Assembly (NCBI RefSeq): GCF_025699125.1
Contig: NZ_JAILWC010000005.1
Coordinates: forward strand, 1-64,000
DNA: 64,000 nt
Direction: 5' to 3'
From: Nitrosopumilus sp.
Lineage (GTDB): Archaea; Thermoproteota; Nitrososphaeria; Nitrososphaerales; Nitrosopumilaceae
The notes under the pieces were generated by a model, which was not told the origin of the DNA, searched no databases, and saw only the letters and a program-made list of their open reading frames with translations. Position numbers and translations under genes: made by a program. Below are positions 24,770 through 32,882 of this stretch, in pieces (within the stretch, counting starts at the first letter, position 1; every line of letters begins with the position of its first letter).

Positions 24770-25771
24770 ATGACATCAACTGTAGTTGTTGGCGGATTTT
24801 TTGGTGATGAAGGGAAAGGAAAAATAATTTCGTATTTAGCAATCAAAGATAATCCTACAATTATAGTTCGTGGTGGTGCTGGCCCTAATGCTGGTCATAC
24901 CATTAGAGACGGTGATAAAGTGTATAAAGTTAGAATGCTCCCAAGTGGTTTTTTGAATAAAAATGCCAAAGTAATGATCGGTCCAGGAGTTGTAATTAAT
25001 CCCGAAGTTCTTAAAAAAGAAATTAACGATTTTGAAGTTTCAGGACGTTCATTTATTGATAAACACTGTGGAATTATTGAGGAAACTCATCTTATTAGAG
25101 ATTCTAAAGGTGAATTAAAAGATAAAATTGGCAGTACTGGTTCTGGCACAGGACCTGCCAATGCTGATAGAGCCATGAGAGTTTTGAAACTTGCAAAGGA
25201 TTTTGATTCACTGTCTTCTCTTATCACGGATGTTCCTCAAGAAATTAACACTGCATTAAGTAAAAATGAACATGTTTTGGTGGAAGGTACTCAAGGAACT
25301 TTTCTTTCCTTATGGCATGGAACATATCCATTTGTTACCTCAAAAGATGTTACTGCATCTGGTATTTGTGCTGATGTGGGCCTTGGACCTACAAAAGTAG
25401 ATGAGGTGATTGTTGTTTTCAAATCCTATGTCACGCGTGTTGGAACTGGTCCTCTAGCAAAAGAATTGTCTTTAGATGAAGCAGAAAAAAAAGGATGGTC
25501 TGAATTTGGTACTGTCACAGGTCGTCAAAGACGTGCAGCTGATTTTGATTTTGATTTAGCTAGGCGTGCAATCATGCTTAATGGAGCGACACAAATCTCT
25601 ATTACAAAATTAGATGTACTTTTTTCAGATTGTGCAGGTAAAACATCCTTTGATGACTTATCTGATGATGCAAAATCATTCATAAAAAATATTGAAAATG
25701 AATTAAACACGCCTGTAACAATTATTGGTACTGGTCCTGCAGTTAATGATGTAATTGATAGAAGAAACTAG
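24770..25771 (+). CDS. purA: Adenylosuccinate synthetase
   Basis: GTP-dependent ligase that joins IMP and aspartate to adenylosuccinate, the step before PurB. N-terminal VVVGGFFGDEGKGK holds the GTP phosphate loop with the catalytic Asp; GPNAGHTI carries the catalytic His. VEGTQGTFLSLWHGTYPFVTS and TGRQRRAADFD are the later IMP-binding elements. About 333 residues, the shorter archaeal form. ATG 24770 puts the P-loop at the N-terminus; a TTG at 24761 adds three residues. Confidence 0.96.
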   Translation: MTSTVVVGGFFGDEGKGKIISYLAIKDNPTIIVRGGAGPNAGHTIRDGDKVYKVRMLPSGFLNKNAKVMIGPGVVINPEVLKKEINDFEVSGRSFIDKHCGIIEETHLIRDSKGELKDKIGSTGSGTGPANADRAMRVLKLAKDFDSLSSLITDVPQEINTALSKNEHVLVEGTQGTFLSLWHGTYPFVTSKDVTASGICADVGLGPTKVDEVIVVFKSYVTRVGTGPLAKELSLDEAEKKGWSEFGTVTGRQRRAADFDFDLARRAIMLNGATQISITKLDVLFSDCAGKTSFDDLSDDAKSFIKNIENELNTPVTIIGTGPAVNDVIDRRN

Positions 25772-25820
25772 GCTCCAAATTTTTGGATAAGTTTAATTTG
25801 ATAATCTACAATAAACATCT

Positions 25821-26507
25821 GTGGATAAATTACAAACTACTACCATTGATAAATTCCCACGTTACATTCAAGTACATTCAACTTTAGAATTTACTAGGCT
25901 CGTTTGTGCACTTGAGCGTGCACCACGCGTATCTTTTTTACATGATCATAATGGGAAAAAAATATTATCAGTGCAGATGGATATTCTAAAAGAAAAACCA
26001 ATTGTATATTATACTCCTCTAGAACATAATGGTCATTATCTTTGTTATGGATTAAAAGGTGGAAAAGAGGAATCTGCAATTGTAGATACCACTTCTGATG
26101 CAAGTAAACTTTATTCTCCTATTGTTAGAATCAAATCCCTTCCTAAAACATTACAACCAGGAAATGGCACTCTTGATAGATATCAGCCAATTGAATTGGA
26201 AGATTTGTACAGTCTAGCAAAACTTACTTGGGGTTTTGAAGAAATTCCTTTTCCCTTATTCTTATTTCCACGTAATGATAAATGGTTAATTGGAGTTTTT
26301 ATGAACTTTAATGATGAAGGGACGTCATATTTTTGTCATGTGGTTTTAGACGAAGATCCGGATAAACCGTTCTTAAAATTCTCAACTACAGATGGAACAT
26401 TACCATCCTTTGTGGAAAATCCTTCTGAGCATGGTTACTCTTATATTAAAATAATAAAATTAAAAGACACACATCCTTTAGTTGATTATGGTCACCTTCC
26501 AAACTAG
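25821..26507 (+). CDS. Conserved hypothetical protein upstream of pyrF
   Basis: 228 residues from a GTG start, predicted soluble and beta-rich, with aromatic-rich strands (GTSYFCHVVLDEDPDKPFLKF). A few conserved-looking motifs are visible (QIELEDLY-like and FPLFLFPRNDKWLIGVFM, in short stretches), but no known family emerges. It overlaps the start of pyrF by 20 bp, so co-transcription is expected. A role in nucleotide metabolism would be guesswork. Confidence 0.75.
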   Translation: MDKLQTTTIDKFPRYIQVHSTLEFTRLVCALERAPRVSFLHDHNGKKILSVQMDILKEKPIVYYTPLEHNGHYLCYGLKGGKEESAIVDTTSDASKLYSPIVRIKSLPKTLQPGNGTLDRYQPIELEDLYSLAKLTWGFEEIPFPLFLFPRNDKWLIGVFMNFNDEGTSYFCHVVLDEDPDKPFLKFSTTDGTLPSFVENPSEHGYSYIKIIKLKDTHPLVDYGHLPN

Positions 26508-27228
26508 ACTTTCACAGATCTCTAAAATTAATGGAAAAGTAATCCTTGCAAATGATTATGATCACTCTGTAAAAAATCTGGAAACAAAAACTATCCAAAA
26601 TATTAAACAATTACATCCTTTTCTGTGTGGCATTAAACTAAATTTTCATTTACTATTGCCACTCAGTGCTAAAGAAATTCTTAAAATCAATAATACTGCT
26701 CACAGATATGGTTTACAAACAATTGCCGACATAAAACTAAATGATATAGGAAATACAAATCGAGTTACAACAGAACATCTTTGGAATTTAGGTTTTGATG
26801 CAGTAATTGCAAATCCAATCATGGGTCTTGATAGTTTAAAAAATTTGGTTAAATTATCTCACAAAAATGGAAAAGGTGTTATTACTTTATGTCACATGAG
26901 TGCCCCAGAAGCTAGATTGTCATATGACATGGAAATCAAAATGGGTAAAAAACAACAATTATACCAATTATTTCTAAATTGGGCTTTGATTGCAAAAGTT
27001 GATGGCATTGTTGTTGGAGCAACTTTTCCAAAAATTATTCAATATTGTTCTAAAAAGGCAGGCAAAAATTTAAAGATCTTTTCTCCTGGTGTTGGAACTC
27101 AAGGTGGAAATGCAAATGAAGTAATTTCGTCTGGAACCGATTATTTGATTGTAGGTAGAACCATACTAAATTCTAAAAACCCTTTAAGTGTTGCAAAAGA
27201 ATTACAATTACAAAGTTTTGGAAAGTAA
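26488..27228 (+). CDS. pyrF: Orotidine 5'-phosphate decarboxylase
   Basis: TIM-barrel decarboxylase making UMP from OMP. ILANDYDH in the first strand and the catalytic array DIKLNDIGNTN (DxKxxD) are present; later GVITLCHMSAPE, the KVDGIVVGAT strand, then SPGVGTQGG and DYLIVGRTI form the phosphate site. 247 residues, long-form class. The start ATG at 26488 overlaps the upstream gene. The TTG at 26482 is possible. Ends overlapping convergent Nudix by 21 bp. Confidence 0.93.
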   Translation: MVTFQTRLSQISKINGKVILANDYDHSVKNLETKTIQNIKQLHPFLCGIKLNFHLLLPLSAKEILKINNTAHRYGLQTIADIKLNDIGNTNRVTTEHLWNLGFDAVIANPIMGLDSLKNLVKLSHKNGKGVITLCHMSAPEARLSYDMEIKMGKKQQLYQLFLNWALIAKVDGIVVGATFPKIIQYCSKKAGKNLKIFSPGVGTQGGNANEVISSGTDYLIVGRTILNSKNPLSVAKELQLQSFGK

Positions 27229-27627
27229 CATCTGAGCTCTAGTTAAAACTGTTTTTGCATTATCAAATGTTGTTTTTTCCATCGCTGTATTGTAATCCGT
27301 CCATGTATAATTTTGATGTTCATGTGAAATTTCAACTTTTTCAGTTTTTGTTTCGGCCAAGAAAAATACTACTTTTTTATGAATTAATTCTCCTTGATAT
27401 TGAAAATTATATTCAATCCACTCTTCAAAATTTTCTACAAATCTGATGTCTGTTATTCCTGTTTCTTCTTTTGTTTCTCTAATTGCAGTCTGATGTGTTG
27501 TCTCATTCACTTCCATTTTTCCTTTTACAAAATCCCAATGCCCTGATGGATAATGCAATAATAAAAATAAGTTTTTTGAATCTTCTTTTCTGAATATCAC
27601 GATTCCTGCTGATGTCTCTTCAATCAT
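27208..27627 (-). CDS. Nudix hydrolase (Ap4A-pyrophosphatase-like)
   Basis: 139 residues with the Nudix box at about 36-58: GKMEVNET, then RETKEETGI, matching GX5EX7REUXEEXGU. The early SAGIVIFR and YPSGHWDFVKG elements are typical of diadenosine tetraphosphate hydrolases of the archaeal/animal type. It would clear Ap4A or related nucleotides. It overlaps uppS by 4 bp (ATGA), forming an operon with it. Confidence 0.9.
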   Translation of the reverse strand: MIEETSAGIVIFRKEDSKNLFLLLHYPSGHWDFVKGKMEVNETTHQTAIRETKEETGITDIRFVENFEEWIEYNFQYQGELIHKKVVFFLAETKTEKVEISHEHQNYTWTDYNTAMEKTTFDNAKTVLTRAQMLLSKTL

Positions 27628-28397
27628 TTTCCTAACCTTCTTTTTCTTTCCTGGAAAGTTCTAATTGCTCTCATCAAATCAATTTTTCTAAACTCTGGCC
27701 AAAAAATATCCATAAATACTAATTCACTATATGCACTTTGCCACATTAGAAATCCACTCAATCTTTTTTCTCCTGATGTTCTCAATATCATATCTGGGGA
27801 TGATTGAGGTAAATGTGACGTGTAAAGATTTGCTTCGATCTCTTTTTTATTGATGTCTTCAACATTTAATGAACCATCTTTAATTTTTTCTCCTATTTTT
27901 TTTACAGCATCTACTAATTCATATTGTCCTCCATATGCTAATGCTATGTTTAGAAAATGGTTATGGTAATTTTTTGTAGCTTCATCCAATCTTCCAAGAA
28001 TTTCTTTTATTGAATCTGGTAAAAGTTCGATTCTCCCAATTCCCTTAACTCTCATTTTACATCGATGAATTCTTGGATCATTGTATAATTTTTCTAATCT
28101 CATCCGAATTAATTCATAAAGATATTCTAATTCATCATCCTTTCGATTCAGATTCTCTGCTGATAATGCATACAGTGTTACGATTTTAATATCAAATTCC
28201 TCACACCAATCTAAAAGATTTTCTACTGCATCGGCTCCTTTCCAATGACCTTTTTTTGGCATTGTTAGATGTCTTTTAGCCCATCTTCTATTTCCATCTA
28301 AAATTAATGCAACATGATTTGGAATGTCGCCATTCTGAATTTCTCTTTCTAGCCTTCTTCCATAGATTTTGTAAAGTCCAGATAATTGAAAAATCAC
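27624..28397 (-). CDS. uppS: Cis-prenyltransferase (polyprenyl diphosphate synthase)
   Basis: 257 residues of the cis-IPPS family. HVALILDGNRRWAK holds the catalytic Asp for the isoprenyl diphosphate. ALSAENLNR and the late DMILRTSGEKRLSGFLMWQSAYSEL-type region (in parts) are conserved. In archaea it builds the long lipid carrier used in N-glycosylation and cell-wall assembly. Coupled to the Nudix gene by ATGA overlap. Confidence 0.94.
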   Translation of the reverse strand: MIFQLSGLYKIYGRRLEREIQNGDIPNHVALILDGNRRWAKRHLTMPKKGHWKGADAVENLLDWCEEFDIKIVTLYALSAENLNRKDDELEYLYELIRMRLEKLYNDPRIHRCKMRVKGIGRIELLPDSIKEILGRLDEATKNYHNHFLNIALAYGGQYELVDAVKKIGEKIKDGSLNVEDINKKEIEANLYTSHLPQSSPDMILRTSGEKRLSGFLMWQSAYSELVFMDIFWPEFRKIDLMRAIRTFQERKRRLGK

Positions 28398-28496
28398 TTC
28401 TTTTATTTTACTAATATCCGTTCACCTCTTGATTAGTATGTGATTGGAGATATCAGTGTTATTCAGAAATTTATCTTTATTCCTAAAGACTGTTAT

Positions 28497-29642
28497 TTAG
28501 TCTGAAATCATTTCTTGATTTTTATGCTTCCTATATTTCTTGAACAAAATAGTGGCTGAAATCAATGTTGCAGCTAATCCTCCCAACAAAGGTGGAATCA
28601 AAGTAAATGAACTTTCTTCATAAATCATAACGTTAGTGAATTGTGCTACTGTTGGATATAATGAAATTAGAACTATAATTCTTAAGCTATCGCTAATTTG
28701 TCTTGGAATCCCTCCTATCCAATTACTAAGTAGTGTACCTGCAAAAATTGCTCCCATACCAATCCATAAAATTGGTAATGCTCCAACAACAAATTGTCCA
28801 ATTATCATCTTGTCTGTAATTTTTGAAATTAATTGTGTATCTGCTTCAATTAATTCTGAATCCACAGAATTGATTCCGGCAGGAACCGATGAAAGTATCA
28901 ATAATATTCCTGCAACCATTGTAAACATTCTGATAAAACCCATCGGAGTTGGTTTTGACCAATTTGATAATGCTCTATCTATATCAAATGCTCTGATCAA
29001 AAATGCTCCTCCTAAAATACTCACAAGTACTGCAAATATTTCTGCAGTATATCCAAATGCAGTTGCAATTCCACCAATTAACAAAAGAATTCCAGGAACT
29101 CCCAAAAAGAATTTGGAATATTTTGAATCGTAAGCAAGCATTTTTAGATATTTTCCAAAAACTGCATAGGAATATTCTACACTTCTACTTACTTTCATCA
29201 CAACTCGTTGGACTGATACTACTGGTAGAACATTTTGTATTACTGGAATTACACTTTCATCATCTTCTCCGTCAGAAACTATGACTGCTCCATTTGCAGA
29301 AAAATTCTCTAAAACCTTTCTTGTCTCAGCTAATATTTTTTCATCTGCTTGAACTCCTCTATCTTTAACTCCTGCAACAGTTATTACTTCAACTTGGTAT
29401 CCCTTACTGATCAAATCTTCGTATGTCTTTATTGCTGCAAAAATTGAATTTGAATCAGCATCTTCAGGATCTTCCAATGCTAATCTCTGAGCTGCCTCAA
29501 TACATGCATCTCTACCTATAACCGGTGTGGTGATCCTAGCTTTTTCTCCTACATCATTATCTCTATCAATGCAAATAACAAGTAATCTATTGGCTGCTGA
29601 CGCATTAACATCTTTTTCCACCTTGTCAGATTGCTGAGACAT
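28497..29642 (-). CDS. DUF373 family membrane protein
   Basis: 381 residues. N-terminal soluble domain to about residue 160 begins LLVICIDRDNDVGEKA and has IVSDGEDDESV, the DUF373 pattern. From about 185 there are five to six TM helices (FFLGVPGILLLIGGI, FAVLVSILGGAF, MFTMVAGILLIL and later). The first about 18 residues are a polar extension. The function of DUF373 proteins is unknown; they are widespread in archaea. Confidence 0.9.
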   Translation of the reverse strand: MSQQSDKVEKDVNASAANRLLVICIDRDNDVGEKARITTPVIGRDACIEAAQRLALEDPEDADSNSIFAAIKTYEDLISKGYQVEVITVAGVKDRGVQADEKILAETRKVLENFSANGAVIVSDGEDDESVIPVIQNVLPVVSVQRVVMKVSRSVEYSYAVFGKYLKMLAYDSKYSKFFLGVPGILLLIGGIATAFGYTAEIFAVLVSILGGAFLIRAFDIDRALSNWSKPTPMGFIRMFTMVAGILLILSSVPAGINSVDSELIEADTQLISKITDKMIIGQFVVGALPILWIGMGAIFAGTLLSNWIGGIPRQISDSLRIIVLISLYPTVAQFTNVMIYEESSFTLIPPLLGGLAATLISATILFKKYRKHKNQEMISD

Positions 29643-29712
29643 TCTATTTCTATTAGCGAATTACTTTTTAATGATTTCCAACCACTCTGATTAGTAAAAT
29701 TGGGTTTTGAGC

Positions 29713-30213
29713 CTAATTCGGTCTTTGCTCTTCGGAATTTCTTGCATAATCTAGAGATTCTTTTTTCAATGATTCTATTTTTTCTATGACTTCATCTATT
29801 TCCGCATCTGTGCTTCCTTTTTCAATTAAATTGGCTAACACCTTGGTTTCACCAATATACGAATTGAATTTTTTCATTGCGTTCATGTAGCTAATGTAGC
29901 TATCTTGCCATATTTCTGGAGGTTTTGATGTTACAAATTCACTAATTTGAGATGTTACTTGTGATGAAGTAACTTCTGCTACTACAATATAGTCTCGTGG
30001 AGAAATTTCACCATTACGGAGGTCTTGATATTCAATTTCTATTGATTCTTGTAGTACTTCATGGATATTCTTTACACCATCAAGATACCCCTCATAATCA
30101 GATACTACAAAAGTTGTTTCATCCTCTGGCGGAACTAACCACAACAAAAAACTGGCACCAGTAATTGCAGCTAAAATTATGACCGTTATTACAATCCCTT
30201 TTTTTGATGCCAT
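29713..30213 (-). CDS. Membrane-anchored hypothetical protein
   Basis: 166 residues: a TM anchor at about 6-26 (IVITVIILAAITGASFLLWL) followed by an extracytoplasmic, acidic, helical domain. The only clear features are charged helices (LANLIEKGSTDAEIDEVIEKIESL) read in pieces. Upstream is a 250-bp AT-rich gap shared with the DUF5679 gene. Family unknown. Confidence 0.75.
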   Translation of the reverse strand: MASKKGIVITVIILAAITGASFLLWLVPPEDETTFVVSDYEGYLDGVKNIHEVLQESIEIEYQDLRNGEISPRDYIVVAEVTSSQVTSQISEFVTSKPPEIWQDSYISYMNAMKKFNSYIGETKVLANLIEKGSTDAEIDEVIEKIESLKKESLDYARNSEEQRPN

Positions 30214-30429
30214 TTTGTAATTTTATGGTCAGGGTGTTTATAATTGGTAATAATTCAAAAAATTATAATTTACATACAAACATTTGAAAAAAAAATACTA
30301 TTGTACTGAATTTCGCAGATTTTTTTTATAAATTGGTTATATTAAATGGATTTTTTAATAATTTTTACTTTTTACAGCCTAAAAAAATTACGTCTATCCA
30401 GTCTATAGTTAAATAAATTTCACAGCCTC

Positions 30430-30441
30430 TTCCTAAATACC
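30430..30441 (+). promoter_or_regulatory. Putative TATA element for DUF5679 gene
   Basis: The AT run within ttcctaaatacc is centred about 28 bp before the ATG at 30464. A second AT-rich box (gttaaataaattt) lies further upstream near 30409. Assignment is positional. Confidence 0.35.
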
Positions 30442-30463
30442 CGTAAGATTGACAAATTTTAGA

Positions 30464-30616
30464 ATGGTTCAAGCATATTGCGTAAAATGCAGAGCAAAAA
30501 GGGATATCAAAGATCCCAAAGAAACTAAACTAAAGAATGGACGTCCAGCTGTAAAAGGCACGTGTCCTACTTGTGGAACTAATGTATTCCGTATTGGTGC
30601 AATGCCAAAAGAATAA
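30464..30616 (+). CDS. DUF5679-type small zinc-ribbon protein
   Basis: 50 residues: AYCVKCRAKRDI, then TKLKNGRPAVKGTCPTCG and a final VFRIG. Two CxxC knuckles around a basic strand identify the DUF5679 family, seen next to archaeal translation or topoisomerase genes. It precedes aIF2-beta by 55 bp on the same strand. Likely nucleic-acid binding. Too short for routine gene calling, but the sequence is unmistakably a zinc ribbon. Confidence 0.88.
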   Translation: MVQAYCVKCRAKRDIKDPKETKLKNGRPAVKGTCPTCGTNVFRIGAMPKE

Positions 30617-30671
30617 CTTCTAACAAAAGTCCACTCGAATTCTCTTTTTCAAAACCCATATAGGGTCTAGT

Positions 30672-31109
30672 GTGCATTATCATTTATTGACTAAAGCAGA
30701 ATATGAAAAACTACTCAAACGTATTCAGGACAAACTAGGTGATAATAATGAAGATTCTTCGACTAGGTTTGAACTTCCTATTGTAGATGTAATGTGGGAA
30801 GGACAAAAAACTTTTCTTCGTAATTTTTCCGAATTTCCAAAGGTTCTTCGGAGAGATCCTGATAAAGTTCTCCAATATCTCTCAAAAGAATTTGCAGTTC
30901 CTGCTGAAAGACTTGGTGATAAAGCAATGTTTGTAGGACGACGAGCTCCTGATGATTTTACAAGATTATTTCAAATTTATGTTAAAGATTACCTTGAATG
31001 TCCCACATGTAAAAGTCCAGATACTAAAATCCTTAAAGAAAATCGCATCTCATTTTTAATTTGTGAAGCATGTGGTGCAAAGTCTACTTTGAAGGGTAAA
31101 TATGCGTAA
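30672..31109 (+). CDS. Translation initiation factor aIF2, beta subunit
   Basis: 145 residues: an N-terminal helix, the aIF2-beta/aIF5 core (KTFLRNFSEFPKVLRRDPDKVLQYLSKE in part), and a C-terminal zinc ribbon CPTC/CEAC with KSPDTKILKENR between. aIF2 delivers initiator tRNA to the ribosome. The start is GTG 30672. It heads a co-directional run: DUF424, rio1, KH, top6B, top6A. The stop overlaps the DUF424 ATG by one base. Confidence 0.95.
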   Translation: MHYHLLTKAEYEKLLKRIQDKLGDNNEDSSTRFELPIVDVMWEGQKTFLRNFSEFPKVLRRDPDKVLQYLSKEFAVPAERLGDKAMFVGRRAPDDFTRLFQIYVKDYLECPTCKSPDTKILKENRISFLICEACGAKSTLKGKYA

Positions 31110-31405
31110 TGCAGTTCTCAGTACGTGTAACTGAGTATCAAAAAAATATGATGCTCAATATCTGTGATGCTGAATTGTTAGGGAAAAAAATTATTCAGGA
31201 TGAATTAAACATCCATATCAGTGAAAGCTATTATGGTCAACGATTTGTTGAGAAAGATGAAGCAATTAATTTGCTAAAACAATCTTCAATCATAAACATG
31301 GTCGGAAAAGAAACAATTTCATTGTCTATTGATCTTGGAGTAGGTTCTGAAAATGGAGTTAAAACAATTTCTGGTGTTCCATTTCTGATCGTTTTTAATA
31401 TGTAA
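31109..31405 (+). CDS. DUF424 family protein
   Basis: 98 residues matching the archaeal DUF424 pattern: MLNICDAELLGKKI, ISESYYGQRFV, SSIINMVGKETI and GVPFLIVF. Found near translation genes in archaea; one report class links it to aIF2, but its activity is unsettled. It overlaps aIF2-beta by one base. It ends 84 bp before rio1. Confidence 0.9.
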   Translation: MQFSVRVTEYQKNMMLNICDAELLGKKIIQDELNIHISESYYGQRFVEKDEAINLLKQSSIINMVGKETISLSIDLGVGSENGVKTISGVPFLIVFNM

Positions 31406-31488
31406 TGTTCTGATAGATTTGATTTTTGATTCTTGTTTATTTTTTTACAAAGGAAATCTCTTTTATCTAGTATTTTCAACAACACTCA

Positions 31489-32313
31489 TTGCCTAATGAT
31501 ATGAATTCTGATGATATAATGTCTGATGATTTACTTTTTGATGATTTGAGTAGAAAGATAGAATCTAAGGTTGATAAAAAATTAATTTTTAAATCTAAAC
31601 GAGGAGGTCTGAAGGACGGATTCAAAAAAGGTAAAGTGATCAATGAAGTTTTGGATAAACCAACTGTCATGACTCTTTACAAAATGATTACGGATCATGT
31701 TATTGCATATGTCAATGGAGCTATAAGTGCTGGAAAAGAATCAGTTCTTTTTTGGGGTGTTGATGAAAATGATGTTAATGTAGCGTTAAAAATTTATTTG
31801 GTTAGTACATCAAATTTTAAAAAACGTGAACCATACATACTTGGTGATCCAAGATTTTCTCATATCAAAAAAGGTACAAAAAATTTAGTTTATCTGTGGG
31901 CAAAAAAGGAATTTCGTAACTTATCTCAATGCTATGAGGCTGGAATTCCAGTTCCGAGACCGCTTTACCTTGTAAAAAATATCCTAATGATGGAATTTAT
32001 AGGTAAAGATGGTGCCCCATCCAAATTATTATTATATTCAGAAGTTGATGAAGATGATTATCATAAAGCAATTTGTATCATTAAGGATCTTTACAATAAA
32101 GCAAAATTGGTTCATGGTGATTTTTCAGAATATAATATTTTTAAAACAGAAAATGGATTGGTAGTTTTTGATCTGGGTTCTGGAGTTGATCTTAGACATC
32201 CAAATGCACAAGAATTTCTTAAAAGAGATATTAATAACATTACAAAATTCTTCCATAAAAGAGGAATTTCTGTTGAAGATCCAATTAAATTATTTGAGGA
32301 AATTGTACAATGA
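31489..32313 (+). CDS. rio1: RIO1-type serine/threonine protein kinase
   Basis: 274 residues. RIO kinase features: VNVALKIYLVSTSNFK (ATP-site Lys, Rio1 loop), the hinge LMMEFIGKDG, the catalytic loop VHGDFSEYNIF with Asp and Asn, and metal-binding VFDLGSGV. Rio1 works in late small-subunit maturation. An acidic tail-like N-terminus (residues 1-20) precedes. The start is TTG 31489 or ATG 31501 (in frame). The KH gene overlaps its stop by ATGA. Confidence 0.94.
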   Translation: MPNDMNSDDIMSDDLLFDDLSRKIESKVDKKLIFKSKRGGLKDGFKKGKVINEVLDKPTVMTLYKMITDHVIAYVNGAISAGKESVLFWGVDENDVNVALKIYLVSTSNFKKREPYILGDPRFSHIKKGTKNLVYLWAKKEFRNLSQCYEAGIPVPRPLYLVKNILMMEFIGKDGAPSKLLLYSEVDEDDYHKAICIIKDLYNKAKLVHGDFSEYNIFKTENGLVVFDLGSGVDLRHPNAQEFLKRDINNITKFFHKRGISVEDPIKLFEEIVQ

Positions 32314-32882
32314 GTTTTGAAAAATTAATTCGTATTCCAAATGATAGAATTGCTGTTTTAATTGGAAAATCGGGTAATGTGAAATCAAAAATTGAATCTA
32401 TATGTCATGTTTCTTTAGACATTGATGGTGAAACTGGTGAAGTTTTTATTAAATCTCAAGGTGATGTAGAAAAAATTCAACCATTCAAAGCAATGGAAAT
32501 TGTTACAGCTATTGGTAGAGGTTTTTCACCAGAAAATGCTATGACTTTATTGCAAGGTGAAAATGCATTGCATGTAATTGATCTTAGAGAATTTGCTGGA
32601 AAATCTAATGCCAATGTTGAAAGGATAAAAGGGAGGATCATTGGAGAAGGTGGTAGAGCTAGACGAAATATGGAAAATCTTAGTGGTACTCATATCTCAG
32701 TTTATGGAAAAACTGTTTCAATTATTGGTGATTCAAGTAAATTACGATTAGCTGTAGATGCAATATCTTCTATTTCAAGTGGAAGTATGCATGGAGCAGT
32801 TTATACAAAATTAGAAGCTGCAAATCGAAGAGACAAACAAGAAAAAATGAAATTATGGGAAGATCAAGATGTCTTTGATTAA
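32310..32882 (+). CDS. KH-domain RNA-binding protein (Pno1/Krr1-like)
   Basis: 190 residues with two KH modules: the first with the loop GKSGNVKSKI near residues 19-28, the second with GEGGRARRNM near 111-120. This is the archaeal homologue of Pno1/Dim2, which with Rio1 matures 16S rRNA. ATGA overlap with rio1 and 14-bp overlap with top6B tie ribosome maturation to topoisomerase expression. Confidence 0.93.
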   Translation: MSFEKLIRIPNDRIAVLIGKSGNVKSKIESICHVSLDIDGETGEVFIKSQGDVEKIQPFKAMEIVTAIGRGFSPENAMTLLQGENALHVIDLREFAGKSNANVERIKGRIIGEGGRARRNMENLSGTHISVYGKTVSIIGDSSKLRLAVDAISSISSGSMHGAVYTKLEAANRRDKQEKMKLWEDQDVFD